This document shows, in pieces, positions 11,516 through 21,978 of a DNA stretch of 64,000 nucleotides. Both the position numbers and the translations under genes were made by a program. This DNA is from Whalleya microplaca. Taxonomy: Eukaryota > Ascomycota > Sordariomycetes > Xylariales > Xylariaceae. Location: NCBI GenBank assembly GCA_022497155.1, contig MU385716.1, forward strand, positions 434,001 to 498,000, given 5' to 3'. Below the pieces are notes generated by a model that had not been told where the DNA came from, searched no databases, and saw only the letters and a program-made list of their open reading frames with translations. Each line of letters starts with the position of its first letter. The stretch's first letter is position 1.

Positions 11516-11866
11516 ATGCATGCCACCACTTTCGTCTCGATGATTGCTGCTTTCAGCGGCCTGGCCCTCGCAACGGGTGACAAGACCGTCATAGTTGGAG
11601 TTGAGAATGCCAGCAGCCCAAACAAGGCCACAGTCGAGGCTCCTCTCTACACGGCCAAGCGTGACCCGTCGTTCAAGACTGCCAGCAAGCTTCACGTATG
11701 GGGTGTTAGCCCTGACACCAAAATGGATATCGTCTTCTGCGATGCTCATCTCTCCAAGAGTTCCGGCGGACCAACATTCATTCAGAAATTCTCCAAGAAT
11801 AAGCCCACTGAGATTAAGGAGGGTGACAATGTCGACTACATCTTTTGCAACACCTTTGGCGCTTAA
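11516..11866 (+). CDS. small secreted protein of unknown function
   Basis: Single-exon 116-residue protein. The ATG at 11516 sits in a good context (TCAAGATGC) behind a TATA box and a CAAC-rich leader. Residues 1-19 form a signal peptide (MHATTFVSMIAAFSGLALA). The mature part is about 97 residues and probably beta-rich. It has only two cysteines (in VFCDAH and IFCNTFGA), which may form one disulfide. I do not recognise the family. Size, secretion and strong promoter features fit a small secreted protein or effector-like protein, but nothing in the sequence proves a role in host interaction. Confidence 0.72.
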   Translation: MHATTFVSMIAAFSGLALATGDKTVIVGVENASSPNKATVEAPLYTAKRDPSFKTASKLHVWGVSPDTKMDIVFCDAHLSKSSGGPTFIQKFSKNKPTEIKEGDNVDYIFCNTFGA

Positions 11867-13098
11867 GGGCTTACCGGATTAGGCGGATGCGGTGGGATCG
11901 CATACGTGGCAAAGAGTTGCTCAAGGGGAATGGCTTGTCAGTGGTGGATGCTCCAAGTTATAGGCACAAGGCCTTTTTCGTCAGTCTCTAGGGCTGCAAA
12001 AGGCAGACAAGGCAAGGGGTATTCGGTGGTGGAATGGTGTGTCTTCTTCTCTGGTACAAACCTGTCCAATACTTTTTAGAAACCTTTTATAATATAAAAT
12101 CAGCATTTGTGCTTCGGCCACAATTCACAGCTTTCTTCGTTAGATGTGAAGTTATTGAGTACTCAAGGGTCACAGGCTCAGCATGAAAACTTGAAGTGAA
12201 GTAATCATCTCCAGATGACGTAGTTACATAAGCAGTCGATATTGATACTGGTGGACCCATAGAAGGGTGGCAGTTGTGGCTGAAGCCCCTCTGCTGGAGC
12301 CCAGGGGAACTGGATTGTGGCTGAGAGTTGAAGGGTTATTCCGTCTGGAATATGGCATCCCTGGCATCCAACGGATATTGGTGGGGTGGCATGAACCTGT
12401 TAGGTAGTCACTGTCAGATATATGTAAATCATGTATTCCGTAGTTGCAGGGTTATGTAGTGTTATTATCATTTACTAAAGGTATGACGTCCGGGGGAAAG
12501 TTCTCTCACACATACATATCTACGTATAGGTACTAAACAAGATTACCCTCCCTACCTATACCTAGGTAGTAAGTTATAGTATACGCAAGCTTCATTGCCA
12601 CTACCTTGGGTAGGCAACAATGTACCTTAGGTATGCTATTGAATAGGTAGAAGGATTGATTGACATTGTCACTATGTGTGGAGCTTAATGACAATAGAGA
12701 CGATGACGCAGCCACGTGGAATGTGTAGCGCGGAATTGCGCCTCCGCCACGAAACTACAAGTTTCTTTATCCAATTATGGCCGATGATAGACGATAGGGG
12801 CGAAGCACCATTCACAGCCTCAACTACGCGCGAGGCGCCAAGACAGAGAAAGGTTAAATAAGCATTCCTGTCAACGAGGCTGTCAGCTTTTCTTCCTCCT
12901 TTCTATCTTCATGCCTTCTGCTTGCCTACCTAGGAACATCATATCACCTCGTGGCACTACTCCGATCCGCTGCTTATTAACCCCGCATCATCGCATCATC
13001 GGCGACATTCGCAACCCTAGAACAGCAACCAGCATTATTTGATACCTATAGATATACACCTAGTCTCTTGAGAGCACAACGAACGGGCATCGACTGAT
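11867..13098. promoter_or_regulatory. intergenic region and annexin promoter
   Basis: 1.2 kb without a supported gene. Holds a TACCTAGGTA palindrome (12559-12568), a CCACGTGG palindrome (12712-12719) and a pyrimidine-rich leader (12885-13000) ahead of the annexin ATG. Confidence 0.4.
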
Positions 13099-14485
13099 AT
13101 GTCCTATCCTTACGGTCAACCGGCCTACCCCGGGTATGGTCAGCCACCTCCACAACAGTACCCTCCGCAAGGCGAATATCCACCGCAGGGACAATATCCT
13201 CCACCACAAGGATATCCTCCTCAAGGATATCCACCTCCGCAAGGTAGCCCGTATCCTCCTCAAGGCCAGTATCCGCCTCAGGGAAGCCCGTATCCCCCGC
13301 AACAAGGTGGTTATCCCCCGCCTCAGCCTTACGGAGCACCGCCGCCGAATCACGGGTATGGGGCTCCTCCACCTGGTCCACCTCCCGGCCAATATGGCCA
13401 ACCACCGCCTCAGCAAGGTTACCAATACGGACCCCCGATACCACCTCCGTCCGGGCCTCCAACGCCCGCTACTTTAGGATATGGACCCCCACAAATCATA
13501 CAGTGGGATGCCACGCCCGATGCGCAGGCACTTCGGGGCGCGATGAAGGGCTTCGGAACAGACGAGAAGACCCTAATTCGGGTCTTGAGCACTAAAGATC
13601 CACTACAGATTGAAGCAATCAAGTCGACATATTTCCGAATGTTCAGCCGAACGCTCGAGAAAGACATCATATCGGAAACCAGAGGGTGGTTCGAGACCGG
13701 GCTCGTAGCGCTGGTCAGGGGTCCTCTACAGCACGACGTTCATCTGCTCAACTCCGCCATGGATGGTCCCGGAACGAAGGAGAAGGTGCTGAACGATGTC
13801 TTGCTCGGCCGAAGCAATGCAGACATGCAGGCTATTAAAGGCGCGTACCGGCAGACTTTCCACCGGTCGCTTGAGGCCGATGTGAAGGGCGATCTCAGCA
13901 TGAAGACCGAACGACACTTCATGATCGTTCTAGGGGCAAATAGGGCTGAGGACAGTGCTCCGGTTATCCCACAGGCTATCGACCAAGATGTCATGGAGCT
14001 ATATCGGGCTACCGAAGGCAAGGTGGGCACGGATGAGATGATGGTGTGCTCGATTTTGTCCACGAGAAACGACAACCAAATTCGCGCCATCAGCCATGCC
14101 TACGAACAGAAGTTCAGAAGAAGACTGGAGGATGTCATCAAGAAAGTAAGTTTGCAGAATATATCCCTATGAAAACCAATCCTAACCCTTTTCACAGGAA
14201 TTCAGTGGACATATGGAAGCAGCATTGCTCTATCAACTGCGGAATGCTGTCGACAAGTACATGCACGCAGTCACTCTTCTAGAAGACTCAATGGCGGGCT
14301 TGGGCACAAAGGATCATCTTCTGGTCTCCAGGGTGGTACGATACCATTGGGACAGACAGACGATGGTGAATGTCAAGGGTGCATATCAACAACGCTACCG
14401 CAAGAGTCTAGCTAGTCGTATCAAGGGCGAAACAAGTGGAGATTATCAGAGGCTGATGCTCGGCTGCATCGGTGAGGCGGTCTAG
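13099..14485 (+). CDS. annexin with Pro/Gln/Gly/Tyr-rich N-terminal tail
   Basis: Two exons, 13099-14145 and 14198-14485, giving 444 residues. Residues 1-130 are a low-complexity tail of YPPQGQ/GYPPPQ units, like annexin VII/XI tails. The core has four annexin repeats, opening with KGFGTDEKTLIRVL, DGPGTKEKVLNDVL, GKVGTDEMMVCSIL and AGLGTKDHLLVSRV. Each carries a G-x-GT calcium loop (GKVGT in repeat 3). Annexins bind acidic phospholipids in a calcium-dependent way and act in membrane trafficking and repair. The G-x-GT loops appear intact in all four repeats; the distant acidic ligands were not checked one by one. The repeat-rich tail gives several long antisense ORFs that are shadows. The intron is 52 bp with GTAAGT and CACAG. 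Confidence 0.95.
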
Positions 14486-15282
14486 ATGAGTGATCGCGAG
14501 ATCTACCATTCTGCGTTGACTTGCTTGGCATCATTGGCACGGCATCGCGAGATCTCTCGCACGACTCGACAACGTCTTGTTGATAATGTAGGATATTGTA
14601 CCTAGGTTGAGTAGGTAGTGTGCAAGGATATCTGTGCCGGCTTAATCTACATACCTAGTTAATCAAGCGCTTACCCTAGTAGAATATTGAGTCTTGTGGA
14701 GACGTATCATGTGTTGTAAATCAGTGCATATTTCGAATTAAACACCAAGCTTATTATATCGATCCATATGATAATAAGCTAGATGGGTGGTCTGGAAGAA
14801 AAAATACACAATTGCCCCAGAGAATGGTGCAATTACGTTGACAGTACCGGAATGCGTACACGATATCCGGGAAAGAGCAGCTGGCAACAGCTGACAGGAG
14901 CGACCTAGCGCTCGACTAAGTTACGTGTGCTCCGTACGTGTCGGCTACAGGGGTATCAATATGTGGCGGATCATTTACCCCCACTAACTGGACTTTGGAC
15001 TTGAACGCCCATCACCGCCCTGAACATCGTCCTACAACATGTATAGGTATACCTACCTATCCTTACAGCTCACCTTCAATATACGCCTCCAACTTTCTTG
15101 TTTCTTGCTACTGAGCTGTGTTTTATCAGCCATATAGTTGACGTACTCTTGCATATAGGGAGCGATGTGCAGGGAACTTCATCTACGCTCAATCCTCCCC
15201 TCCGATCATTTTTCATCACCAACCTTTCACTCTCCCACTTAACCATGAGGCTTGCTCAGAAAAGCCTTCTGCGTTACACATA
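14486..15282. promoter_or_regulatory. intergenic region upstream of the ABC transporter
   Basis: Contains the annexin 3' region, with ATCGCGAGATCT twice (from about 14493 and 14543); the second copy extends into GCGAGA-TC-TCTCGC. Also holds TACCTAGGTT at 14599 and a pyrimidine-rich leader with an upstream ORF at 15245-15283. Confidence 0.4.
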
Positions 15283-15283
15283 A
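15245..15283 (+). other. 12-codon upstream ORF overlapping the transporter start (TAATG)
   Basis: ATG at 15245 opens MRLAQKSLLRYT and stops at TAA 15281-15283. The final A is also the first base of the transporter ATG (15283-15285). The overlap is read directly. Translational coupling by termination-reinitiation is an inference. Confidence 0.6.
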
Positions 15284-18200
15284 TGACTGTATCCAGGCTA
15301 TACCAATACGAATTAGTTGAGCCCCTGTTGTACGCCAATTTCACCACACTCTTTGCCTCTCAACCGCAATATGTTCCTGACCATGACCTACCTGTCATGG
15401 ATGTCGTGTCTCGGACCTCGATCGCTCAAGCAGCGATAGCGGGGTCCTGCTTTCTAATATATATCACCCGTAACTTCTTTCCCAGAGGACCACAATGGAT
15501 CCGCCCCTTTGCCAAGGAGGAGGCATTCCTCCAAGACATTCGTACAAGACCTTGGAATTTTTGGACATTTTCCCTGTTGACTCTATGCGCGATTGGTCTC
15601 ACTTTGACTATTGTGGCTGCCGTATCGCCACCAGCCAGCATATCTAGAATATTGGAAGTGGCACCATGGGTCGTCGCTCTGTTCATCACCATCATCGACC
15701 GCCCCAAGAAGACTCCCAAGGTATTGCTGGGGCTTTTTCTCACTGCCTTCGTATGCAGCCTAGTATCACTATCGGCCGCGTACGATGGGACCGACCGTGT
15801 GAACATAGTACAAGTTGCTACGCTCGTTGTGGCAATTGCCTCAATCTTTATCATCCTGTCTATGCCCATGAGGGATGCGGCTCTCGATACGACAGATATT
15901 GCAGGCTCTCAAGGTCCTCCGACGTGCAAACTCCGCAGCCCTGAGGATAATCTTAGCCTTTGGCAGTTTATGACTGTGACATGGATGGGCCCCTTAATAT
16001 CTCGTGGGTACAGAAACAAACTGAACGAAGAAGATGTATGGGTACTCCCCTACGACTTCCAGCATGAAAGGTTGCATTTATTATTTCGAGATCTCGCGGG
16101 TTCTGTTATACAACGCTTGTTGAAGGCAAATGGTTTGGATCTGTTCATCATCACTTTTCTGGGGGTTCTAGAGACTGCCGCAAATCTGTCCAACCCTGTT
16201 CTTCTGCAACGCTTGCTGAGGTCCATTAACAAAGGTCTAGCCCACAGAGACGAATCGTTCTTCTATGCCCTGATCATCCTCATAGTGCGCCTTGTCGCCT
16301 GCCAATCTGGCGTGTTCCTATTATGGTTCAGTCGGCGCGCGTATGAAAGGTCGCGTGGGGAGATGCTAACAATGATCTACGCCAAAACTTTAGCACGAAA
16401 GTCATTTGGGCTCCGTGAAGATGAGAAGGACATCCCTCACGAAAATGGCACCGCGCCCACTGAAGAAACACCGCTGCTCGGCGGTCCACCTAAGAAGACA
16501 CGCTTCGTGCGTCTTCTTGAGTTCCTCAGACTACGCAGGAACCCGACCAAGGCTAGGAGCGCGCCTGAGCAGCCAGCGACGATGGGCAAGATCCTCAACT
16601 TGATGAGAAACGATGTGTATGAAGTTGCGCAGAGATTTTGGGAATTTCCGTCTATCGTCACCAAGCCATTGCAGCTGGTACTCTCCTTGGTACTCATTTG
16701 GCAACTCATAGGATGGCCTTGTCTCCTTGGAGTGGCTTGGGTAGCAGTAATCCAGCTGTTGAACGCAGCTTGTGTTCGCGCCTTACTACAAGTCGAGAAG
16801 CGTCGCAGAGTCGCAACAGATGTCAGACTGCAGACAACAACCCAGTTCATTGAGGCCATTAGGCCACTTCGATGGTATGATTGGCAGTCTAAGTGGCTAG
16901 GAAATGTCATGCACGCCCGAGCAAAGGAGCTGCATTTACGGATTATCTCTAGCTTATGGACAATAGCAGTTGGCGCTACTAACCTGGCTGCTAGTGCCCT
17001 GTTCCCGGTGTTCACTTTCTTCGCAGTAACATACATTGCAGGAAGACCTCTACCAGTAGACGTGGCCTTTCCTGCTCTCCAGCTTTTCAATATGCTCGAA
17101 TCAAGCTTGAAAGAACTGCCAAATCTAATAACAGTGCTCCTGAACGCTTCCATAGCGGTCGGGCGGCTGGAAGCATTCATGCGCGAGCCAGACAAAGAGG
17201 AGGGTACTAGCAACGATAGCACCACCTCCGAAATAGAATTTCGAGGCACATCGTTTGCTTGGCCGACCAACGATAAACTGGTTCTCAAAGACTTAGACTT
17301 GCGCTTCCTTCCCGGCTGCACTGTTATCTGTGGTAAGGTTGGCTCGGGGAAGACGGCATTACTGGAGGCCATACTGGGCGAGCTCAATCAGATCAAAGGT
17401 GACTGTATCTTGCCCAATGAAATGGTAGGATATTGTGCCCAGTCTCCATGGCTCCAGAATATGAGTATTCAAGATAATATTCTGTTCAACTTTCCCATGG
17501 ATAGAGCCAGGTATAATCAAGTGTTGGACGCCTGCGAACTTATTCCGGATCTGGCTAATCTCGCACGCGGAGACCAGTCTCATATTGGAGAGAACGGCAT
17601 CGGTCTCTCTGGAGGACAGAAGGCTCGAGTAGCTTTGGCGAGGGCTGTCTACAGCAGATCTCGTATCCTGCTGCTAGACGACCCGCTTGCAGCACTTGAC
17701 CATAATACAGCAGAGTCTATCGTCCGCAAATTATTCCGTGGATCGCTTGTAGAGGGCCGTACTATTATACTTGTCACACACCGTGTTGATCTATGCGTTT
17801 CACTCGCAGACCAAATGGTTGAGATCTCTGATGGTCATGCTCGCGTACTAGAGCCAGAGGAGATCCCTCGGGAAATTGACATACTGTCTCAAGAACAAGA
17901 TTCTGATAACACTACTAGCCAAGAAGACCAAAGGCGGGTGGTGACTACGGAACAAGCCAGTGACTCATTGCCGGACAAGTTTGTCGAAGATGAACATCGG
18001 GCATCGGGAGGTGTTGTAGCTAGGGTCTATTGGACGTATATCAAAGCAGGCAAGCTAGCGTGGTGGATTTCCGCCATCGGGATCTTCTCGCTCTTCCGAT
18101 TTACTCGTATATTCAACTACTGGTTCCTCAAGGCATGGGGCGAGGCATACGAAAATGTAGAGGTTCAACCAGAGTCGGAACCCGCAGATATTGCGAACGG

Positions 18201-19758
18201 GATCTTCGACGGCCTTCCAAATCCAAATAATGATGTTAGGCCGTGGTTGATATGGTATGCTATCCTTGGACTCCTCATGACCGTATTTTTTGTCCTCACT
18301 CAATGCGGCATGACCATTATCCTGTACACGGCAGCCAAAGATCTGTTTATCAAGGTCATTAACAGAGTAAGCTGCGCGACCTTCCGATATTACGACGTTA
18401 CCCCGGTCGGACGCCTGATGAACCGTTTAACCTCTGACTTTGGGATGTTAGACGGCGGTGTCATCCAACCATTGCAGAATTTTGCCTTCTGGTCTCTGAC
18501 ATGGATGAGTTCCATGATTGTCATCGCATTGACGACGCCTCTGTTTTTCATCTTTGCGCTCGGGATGACTATTTGGTTCATTGCTATCTTCTTGCGATTC
18601 CTACCCACTTCACAAAGTCTTCGCAGATTAGAGATGGTCACACTCAGCCCACTTATGTCGAACTTTGGGATTCTCGTCGATGGCCTAGCAACAATCCGGG
18701 CTTTCAAAGCGCAGCCGCACTTCCAGAATCGTAATATCGTGGCTACAGACACGTTCCAAAAGATGGACCATTTCTATTGGAGCTTGCAGACATGGCTCCA
18801 GTATAGATACGATGTGTTGTCTGCATGCTCGATATTCGCTCTAACGCTTCTGGCGTTATACCAAGGTCTGTCGCCGGGTCTAACCGCGTTCGTGCTTACA
18901 AGTGCCGCTCAGTTAGTCGAATCCACTCACGTCCTATGTAAAACATACGGCCAGCTGCAGATGGACTTTGTGTCTGTGGAGAGGGTAGTGGAATTGCTTG
19001 ACCTGGAGGAAGAGCCGAATGGAGGTACCCAGCCTCCAGCGCATTGGCCTTCATACCGCGATGATATAACATTTGACTCAGTGACGATAAAATATGCACC
19101 GCATCTCGAGCCCTCGTTGGTAGACGTGTCGTTCACTATCCCCAGCGGAGCGAATTGTGCCGTGCTGGGGCGGACAGGGTCCGGCAAATCCACGCTCGCG
19201 CTTGCCCTTCTTGCCACGATGCACCCGGAGAGTGGGCAGATCCGCGTTGGCGATCAGGATATCGCAGATGTGGACGTGCACACCTGGCGCCAGCGTATCA
19301 GCTTCGTAGCGCAGGACCCAGTACTGTTTCCGGGATCCCTGCGCGATAACCTAGACCCGTTAGAAGAGCACTCCGACGCCGAGTGCGGGGAGACATTGCT
19401 CCGCGTGCTCGGGCCAGAGTGGAGCCTTGACTCGGCGATCGATATCGGAGGAAAGAACCTCAGCCAGGGCCAGCGCCAGCTTGTCGGTATCGGCCGCGCT
19501 GTCCTAAGGAGGAGCCCCGTCGTCATCCTAGACGAGGCAACGGCGTCTATCGATAAGAATACGGCACTGGCGATCCAGGATGTCTTGCTAGTGGAGCTGA
19601 AGAGTAGTACCGTCATCACGATCGCACATCGATTGGAGGCTGTAAAGGATGCCGACTATTTCATCAGACTGGACTCTGGGCGTTTGGTAGAGGCTGGTTC
19701 CCCTCGTGGGGATGATGACAGCAAAGATGGCAGCAAAGATGGGGAGGGGGAGGAGTAA
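15283..19758 (+). CDS. MRP-type (ABCC) multidrug-resistance ABC transporter
   Basis: Intron-free 1491-residue full transporter. An N-terminal set of hydrophobic helices (about residues 40-200) is a TMD0, followed by TMD1, NBD1, TMD2 and NBD2. NBD1 has Walker A GKVGSGKT near 684, signature LSGGQ and Walker B LLLDDPLAALD, with Asp where the catalytic Glu would be. NBD2 has Walker A GRTGSGKST near 1296, signature LSQGQ and Walker B VVILDEATASID with the catalytic Glu. This asymmetry (degenerate NBD1, active NBD2) is typical of ABCC proteins. TMD2 contains the loop RYYDVTPVGRLMNRLTSDFG. It probably exports conjugates, drugs or secondary metabolites across the plasma or vacuolar membrane; the substrate is unknown. 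The C-terminus is acidic and repetitive (DDDSKDGSKDGEGEE). Expression may be limited by the overlapping upstream ORF. Confidence 0.95.
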   Translation: MTVSRLYQYELVEPLLYANFTTLFASQPQYVPDHDLPVMDVVSRTSIAQAAIAGSCFLIYITRNFFPRGPQWIRPFAKEEAFLQDIRTRPWNFWTFSLLTLCAIGLTLTIVAAVSPPASISRILEVAPWVVALFITIIDRPKKTPKVLLGLFLTAFVCSLVSLSAAYDGTDRVNIVQVATLVVAIASIFIILSMPMRDAALDTTDIAGSQGPPTCKLRSPEDNLSLWQFMTVTWMGPLISRGYRNKLNEEDVWVLPYDFQHERLHLLFRDLAGSVIQRLLKANGLDLFIITFLGVLETAANLSNPVLLQRLLRSINKGLAHRDESFFYALIILIVRLVACQSGVFLLWFSRRAYERSRGEMLTMIYAKTLARKSFGLREDEKDIPHENGTAPTEETPLLGGPPKKTRFVRLLEFLRLRRNPTKARSAPEQPATMGKILNLMRNDVYEVAQRFWEFPSIVTKPLQLVLSLVLIWQLIGWPCLLGVAWVAVIQLLNAACVRALLQVEKRRRVATDVRLQTTTQFIEAIRPLRWYDWQSKWLGNVMHARAKELHLRIISSLWTIAVGATNLAASALFPVFTFFAVTYIAGRPLPVDVAFPALQLFNMLESSLKELPNLITVLLNASIAVGRLEAFMREPDKEEGTSNDSTTSEIEFRGTSFAWPTNDKLVLKDLDLRFLPGCTVICGKVGSGKTALLEAILGELNQIKGDCILPNEMVGYCAQSPWLQNMSIQDNILFNFPMDRARYNQVLDACELIPDLANLARGDQSHIGENGIGLSGGQKARVALARAVYSRSRILLLDDPLAALDHNTAESIVRKLFRGSLVEGRTIILVTHRVDLCVSLADQMVEISDGHARVLEPEEIPREIDILSQEQDSDNTTSQEDQRRVVTTEQASDSLPDKFVEDEHRASGGVVARVYWTYIKAGKLAWWISAIGIFSLFRFTRIFNYWFLKAWGEAYENVEVQPESEPADIANGIFDGLPNPNNDVRPWLIWYAILGLLMTVFFVLTQCGMTIILYTAAKDLFIKVINRVSCATFRYYDVTPVGRLMNRLTSDFGMLDGGVIQPLQNFAFWSLTWMSSMIVIALTTPLFFIFALGMTIWFIAIFLRFLPTSQSLRRLEMVTLSPLMSNFGILVDGLATIRAFKAQPHFQNRNIVATDTFQKMDHFYWSLQTWLQYRYDVLSACSIFALTLLALYQGLSPGLTAFVLTSAAQLVESTHVLCKTYGQLQMDFVSVERVVELLDLEEEPNGGTQPPAHWPSYRDDITFDSVTIKYAPHLEPSLVDVSFTIPSGANCAVLGRTGSGKSTLALALLATMHPESGQIRVGDQDIADVDVHTWRQRISFVAQDPVLFPGSLRDNLDPLEEHSDAECGETLLRVLGPEWSLDSAIDIGGKNLSQGQRQLVGIGRAVLRRSPVVILDEATASIDKNTALAIQDVLLVELKSSTVITIAHRLEAVKDADYFIRLDSGRLVEAGSPRGDDDSKDGSKDGEGEE

Positions 19759-20711
19759 GAAGTAAGGTATACAGAACAATGCAAGTTCCAAGAAGGACAA
19801 TAATGCTAGAAGTACATAGGTTTGCATAAGCGAAATTTGAAAGCACGCTATCATCCCCGCAACTTCTAATTGTAGACCAAAAAAATAAAATTTCCTGTGA
19901 AGATTGACAAACATATGACTTCGACAAGTCCTCCTAAATGGTCTTCTTCCTATGTCGATTGCTTGTAGCGCCATTTTCCTATAATCTCGTCTAGTTAGGC
20001 ATATCACCATTTCCCGATGTCGTTGTTATCGTCCAGTCGTGCTAGCGTTTTGCTGCATTATCATGTCCTTTGTCGTCGTCATCTTATCATATTGTCATTT
20101 TGCTATGTCGTCGTTTTGCCGTATCATTGGTTCATGAGTTGTCAGAGAGAACTATAGGGCAACTGTTCATTGGTTACCTGGGCATTGTCTAGAACTTCGA
20201 GAGAATTCCGTGGGTCATCTCAACTTTGGGGTTAGTCATTGATAGTAAGTGAATGATACCTATAATGGGACCTAGGGCAGGAGCAAATAATCAAGCTAAT
20301 TAGATCACAGTGAATAGAGTCTTGAGCAAACATTCTAAAGGAATTTATATTGGCCATGATTCAGGTTTGAATCTGTTCCTCCCCATCATTGTAGTCAGGA
20401 GCAATAGCTAGGGGAAACAATCCGACCTTTGCAATACATAAACCTGCCTCCCTGGATCCCTCAGAAGCACCACACAACAAAACCTCCACCCATTTCTCCC
20501 GTGCAATTCGCACCAAGACAGGTGCACGACAATCTATCATCTTCCGGCCTGAACATTCATCCTGGTTGATCTGCATTTAGAGCACCCCTCTGCGTATCCC
20601 AGACTTCACCTTATTCCTTTCAATCTCCCGTACATACCCTACACCTTCCATCTGCCTTGGACCTCCAACTACCTACAACCTTTCTCTGCATGCTGGCTCA
20701 ATACCGTCACT
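19759..20711. other. intergenic region
   Basis: About 950 bp with a pyrimidine-rich patch rich in GTCGTC/CATTATC words (20010-20130) and no supported gene. A short upstream ORF begins at 20690, with ATG and 11 codons ending at 20725. It overlaps the start of the next gene in another frame. Confidence 0.4.
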
Positions 20712-21718
20712 ATGCTACGAGCTGAGCTGCCTTACTACTACACCCCACCTGGTGGTCGTCTCCGCCCCTATGAGCCGCCCGAGATCCATTTTTCCCTTAA
20801 TGACAAACTCAGCAGTCGATACGTGCATTATTTGGACATAATCAATCATCGTAAGTAGCATCCAGAGCCACTTACCAGCCTATATGTCTTGTCTCAAGAG
20901 CGAAGTTCCCTTGGGGTATACTCGAGAGCTCCAAACTCCCAGAGTAGACATTCATGAGAGAAAACACTAACTTCGAACAATACAGTTCTTTATCGAGTCA
21001 ATCCCTTCCTCCCTCCTATCCGACTTGAGACGTCCGATGATGCTCTGGTCCTGCTGAAAAGGCTTGAATTTGTCATCGTCACCTTCGAGCGGAGTCGCGC
21101 CAGTGGAGAAGTCGATTATTACCGCAGCGATTACAAGCTGCCTGTGATGTCAGATGGCCAACTCATGAATACTATCGGTACCCTAGCTGAGGCTCGTGAG
21201 TCGCTGGTCAATTTCTTTATTTTCGCACATATCTATCCTCCGATCCGCCACGCGGAGATCGAGTCGTGGGACGAGGCGCGTCGCAAGGCCGAAGACAAGG
21301 TGAGTAACATATGGAGTCATTCATTATCATTCCTATCCTATTCCAGGAGCATAGATTCCCTACCTAGATATGTTCTAGATTTAAGAGCTCTTCAACATGT
21401 TTTAGGATTTCCAATCATTCGCCAGACCCCCTAGATAGAAAGAGCCAGTATTAACTCGTGGTGCTGTAGTACGAGAAGGAATACAAGTCCCCAGCAGCCT
21501 TGACAGCCAATAGAATCAAAGAGGCAAAGGGACATGCTGCGAGCCTTATGGCAATTTTCTGGGGCGACAGACAGTCGGCGACGACTCTACCGTGCCATGT
21601 CGGGAAGCAGAATGCAATCTCCGACCGCGCCGGATGGGCCGATAGGATCCATGATAAGTTAGGAGAACTCGCCAATAAGATCCAACAGGATCCGAAGGTG
21701 ATCAGGGGCTGGTTCTAG
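20712..21718 (+). CDS. unrecognised fungal protein closed by TAG next to an intact intron
   Basis: Three exons: 20712-20850, 20986-21299 and 21470-21718, giving 233 residues from ATG 20712. The protein is soluble and mostly helical, with a Tyr/Pro-rich start (LPYYYTPPGGRLRPYEPPEI) and segments such as LVLLKRLEFVIVTFERSRA. I recognise no family. The frame ends in WF-TAG at 21716-21718. Two bases after the TAG, a GTACGT donor (21721) opens a 116-bp intron with a GCTGAC branch site and a CATAG acceptor (21836). It leads in matching phase into a further open exon (21837-21978). So the gene may be truncated by a recent nonsense change, read through, or spliced from an earlier GTTAGG donor at 21660. 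Start choice is also uncertain because a short upstream ORF overlaps the ATG. Confidence 0.6.
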
Positions 21719-21836
21719 AAGTACGTATTCTGGAGTTTTGCCATTCTGTTGTTATCAGGCACTGCATCCGCCTATCTACCATAATGATCCCGATATTATC
21801 TTGGAATGGTATTTGCTGACTCTAGATTGCGCATAG

Positions 21837-21978
21837 AGACCGCCTTGATACTCCTCTCGAAATCAGGAATGCCCAGCATGCTGCCCGTGTGGCCAAGATG
21901 GCCAGAAACGAGTCTGCCCGACTTGAGAGAGAGAAGGAAGAGAAGGAAGCACAAAACAAGGCATCAGGAGATGCGTAG
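21837..21978 (+). pseudogene. orphaned or alternative last exon with charged coiled-coil tail
   Basis: An open exon of 47 codons ending in TAG. It encodes DRLDTPLEIRNAQHAARVAK and then a Glu/Lys/Arg-rich helix (ESARLEREKEEKEAQNK). It joins in phase 2 to either donor at 21721 (after the in-frame TAG) or donor at 21660 (before it). It looks like genuine coding sequence by composition and phase. Whether it is translated depends on alternative splicing or readthrough. Confidence 0.45.

Noticed and set aside
13046..13462. Long antisense ORFs over the annexin N-terminus
   Set aside because: They mirror the YPPQGQ repeat of the annexin tail and have no independent features.
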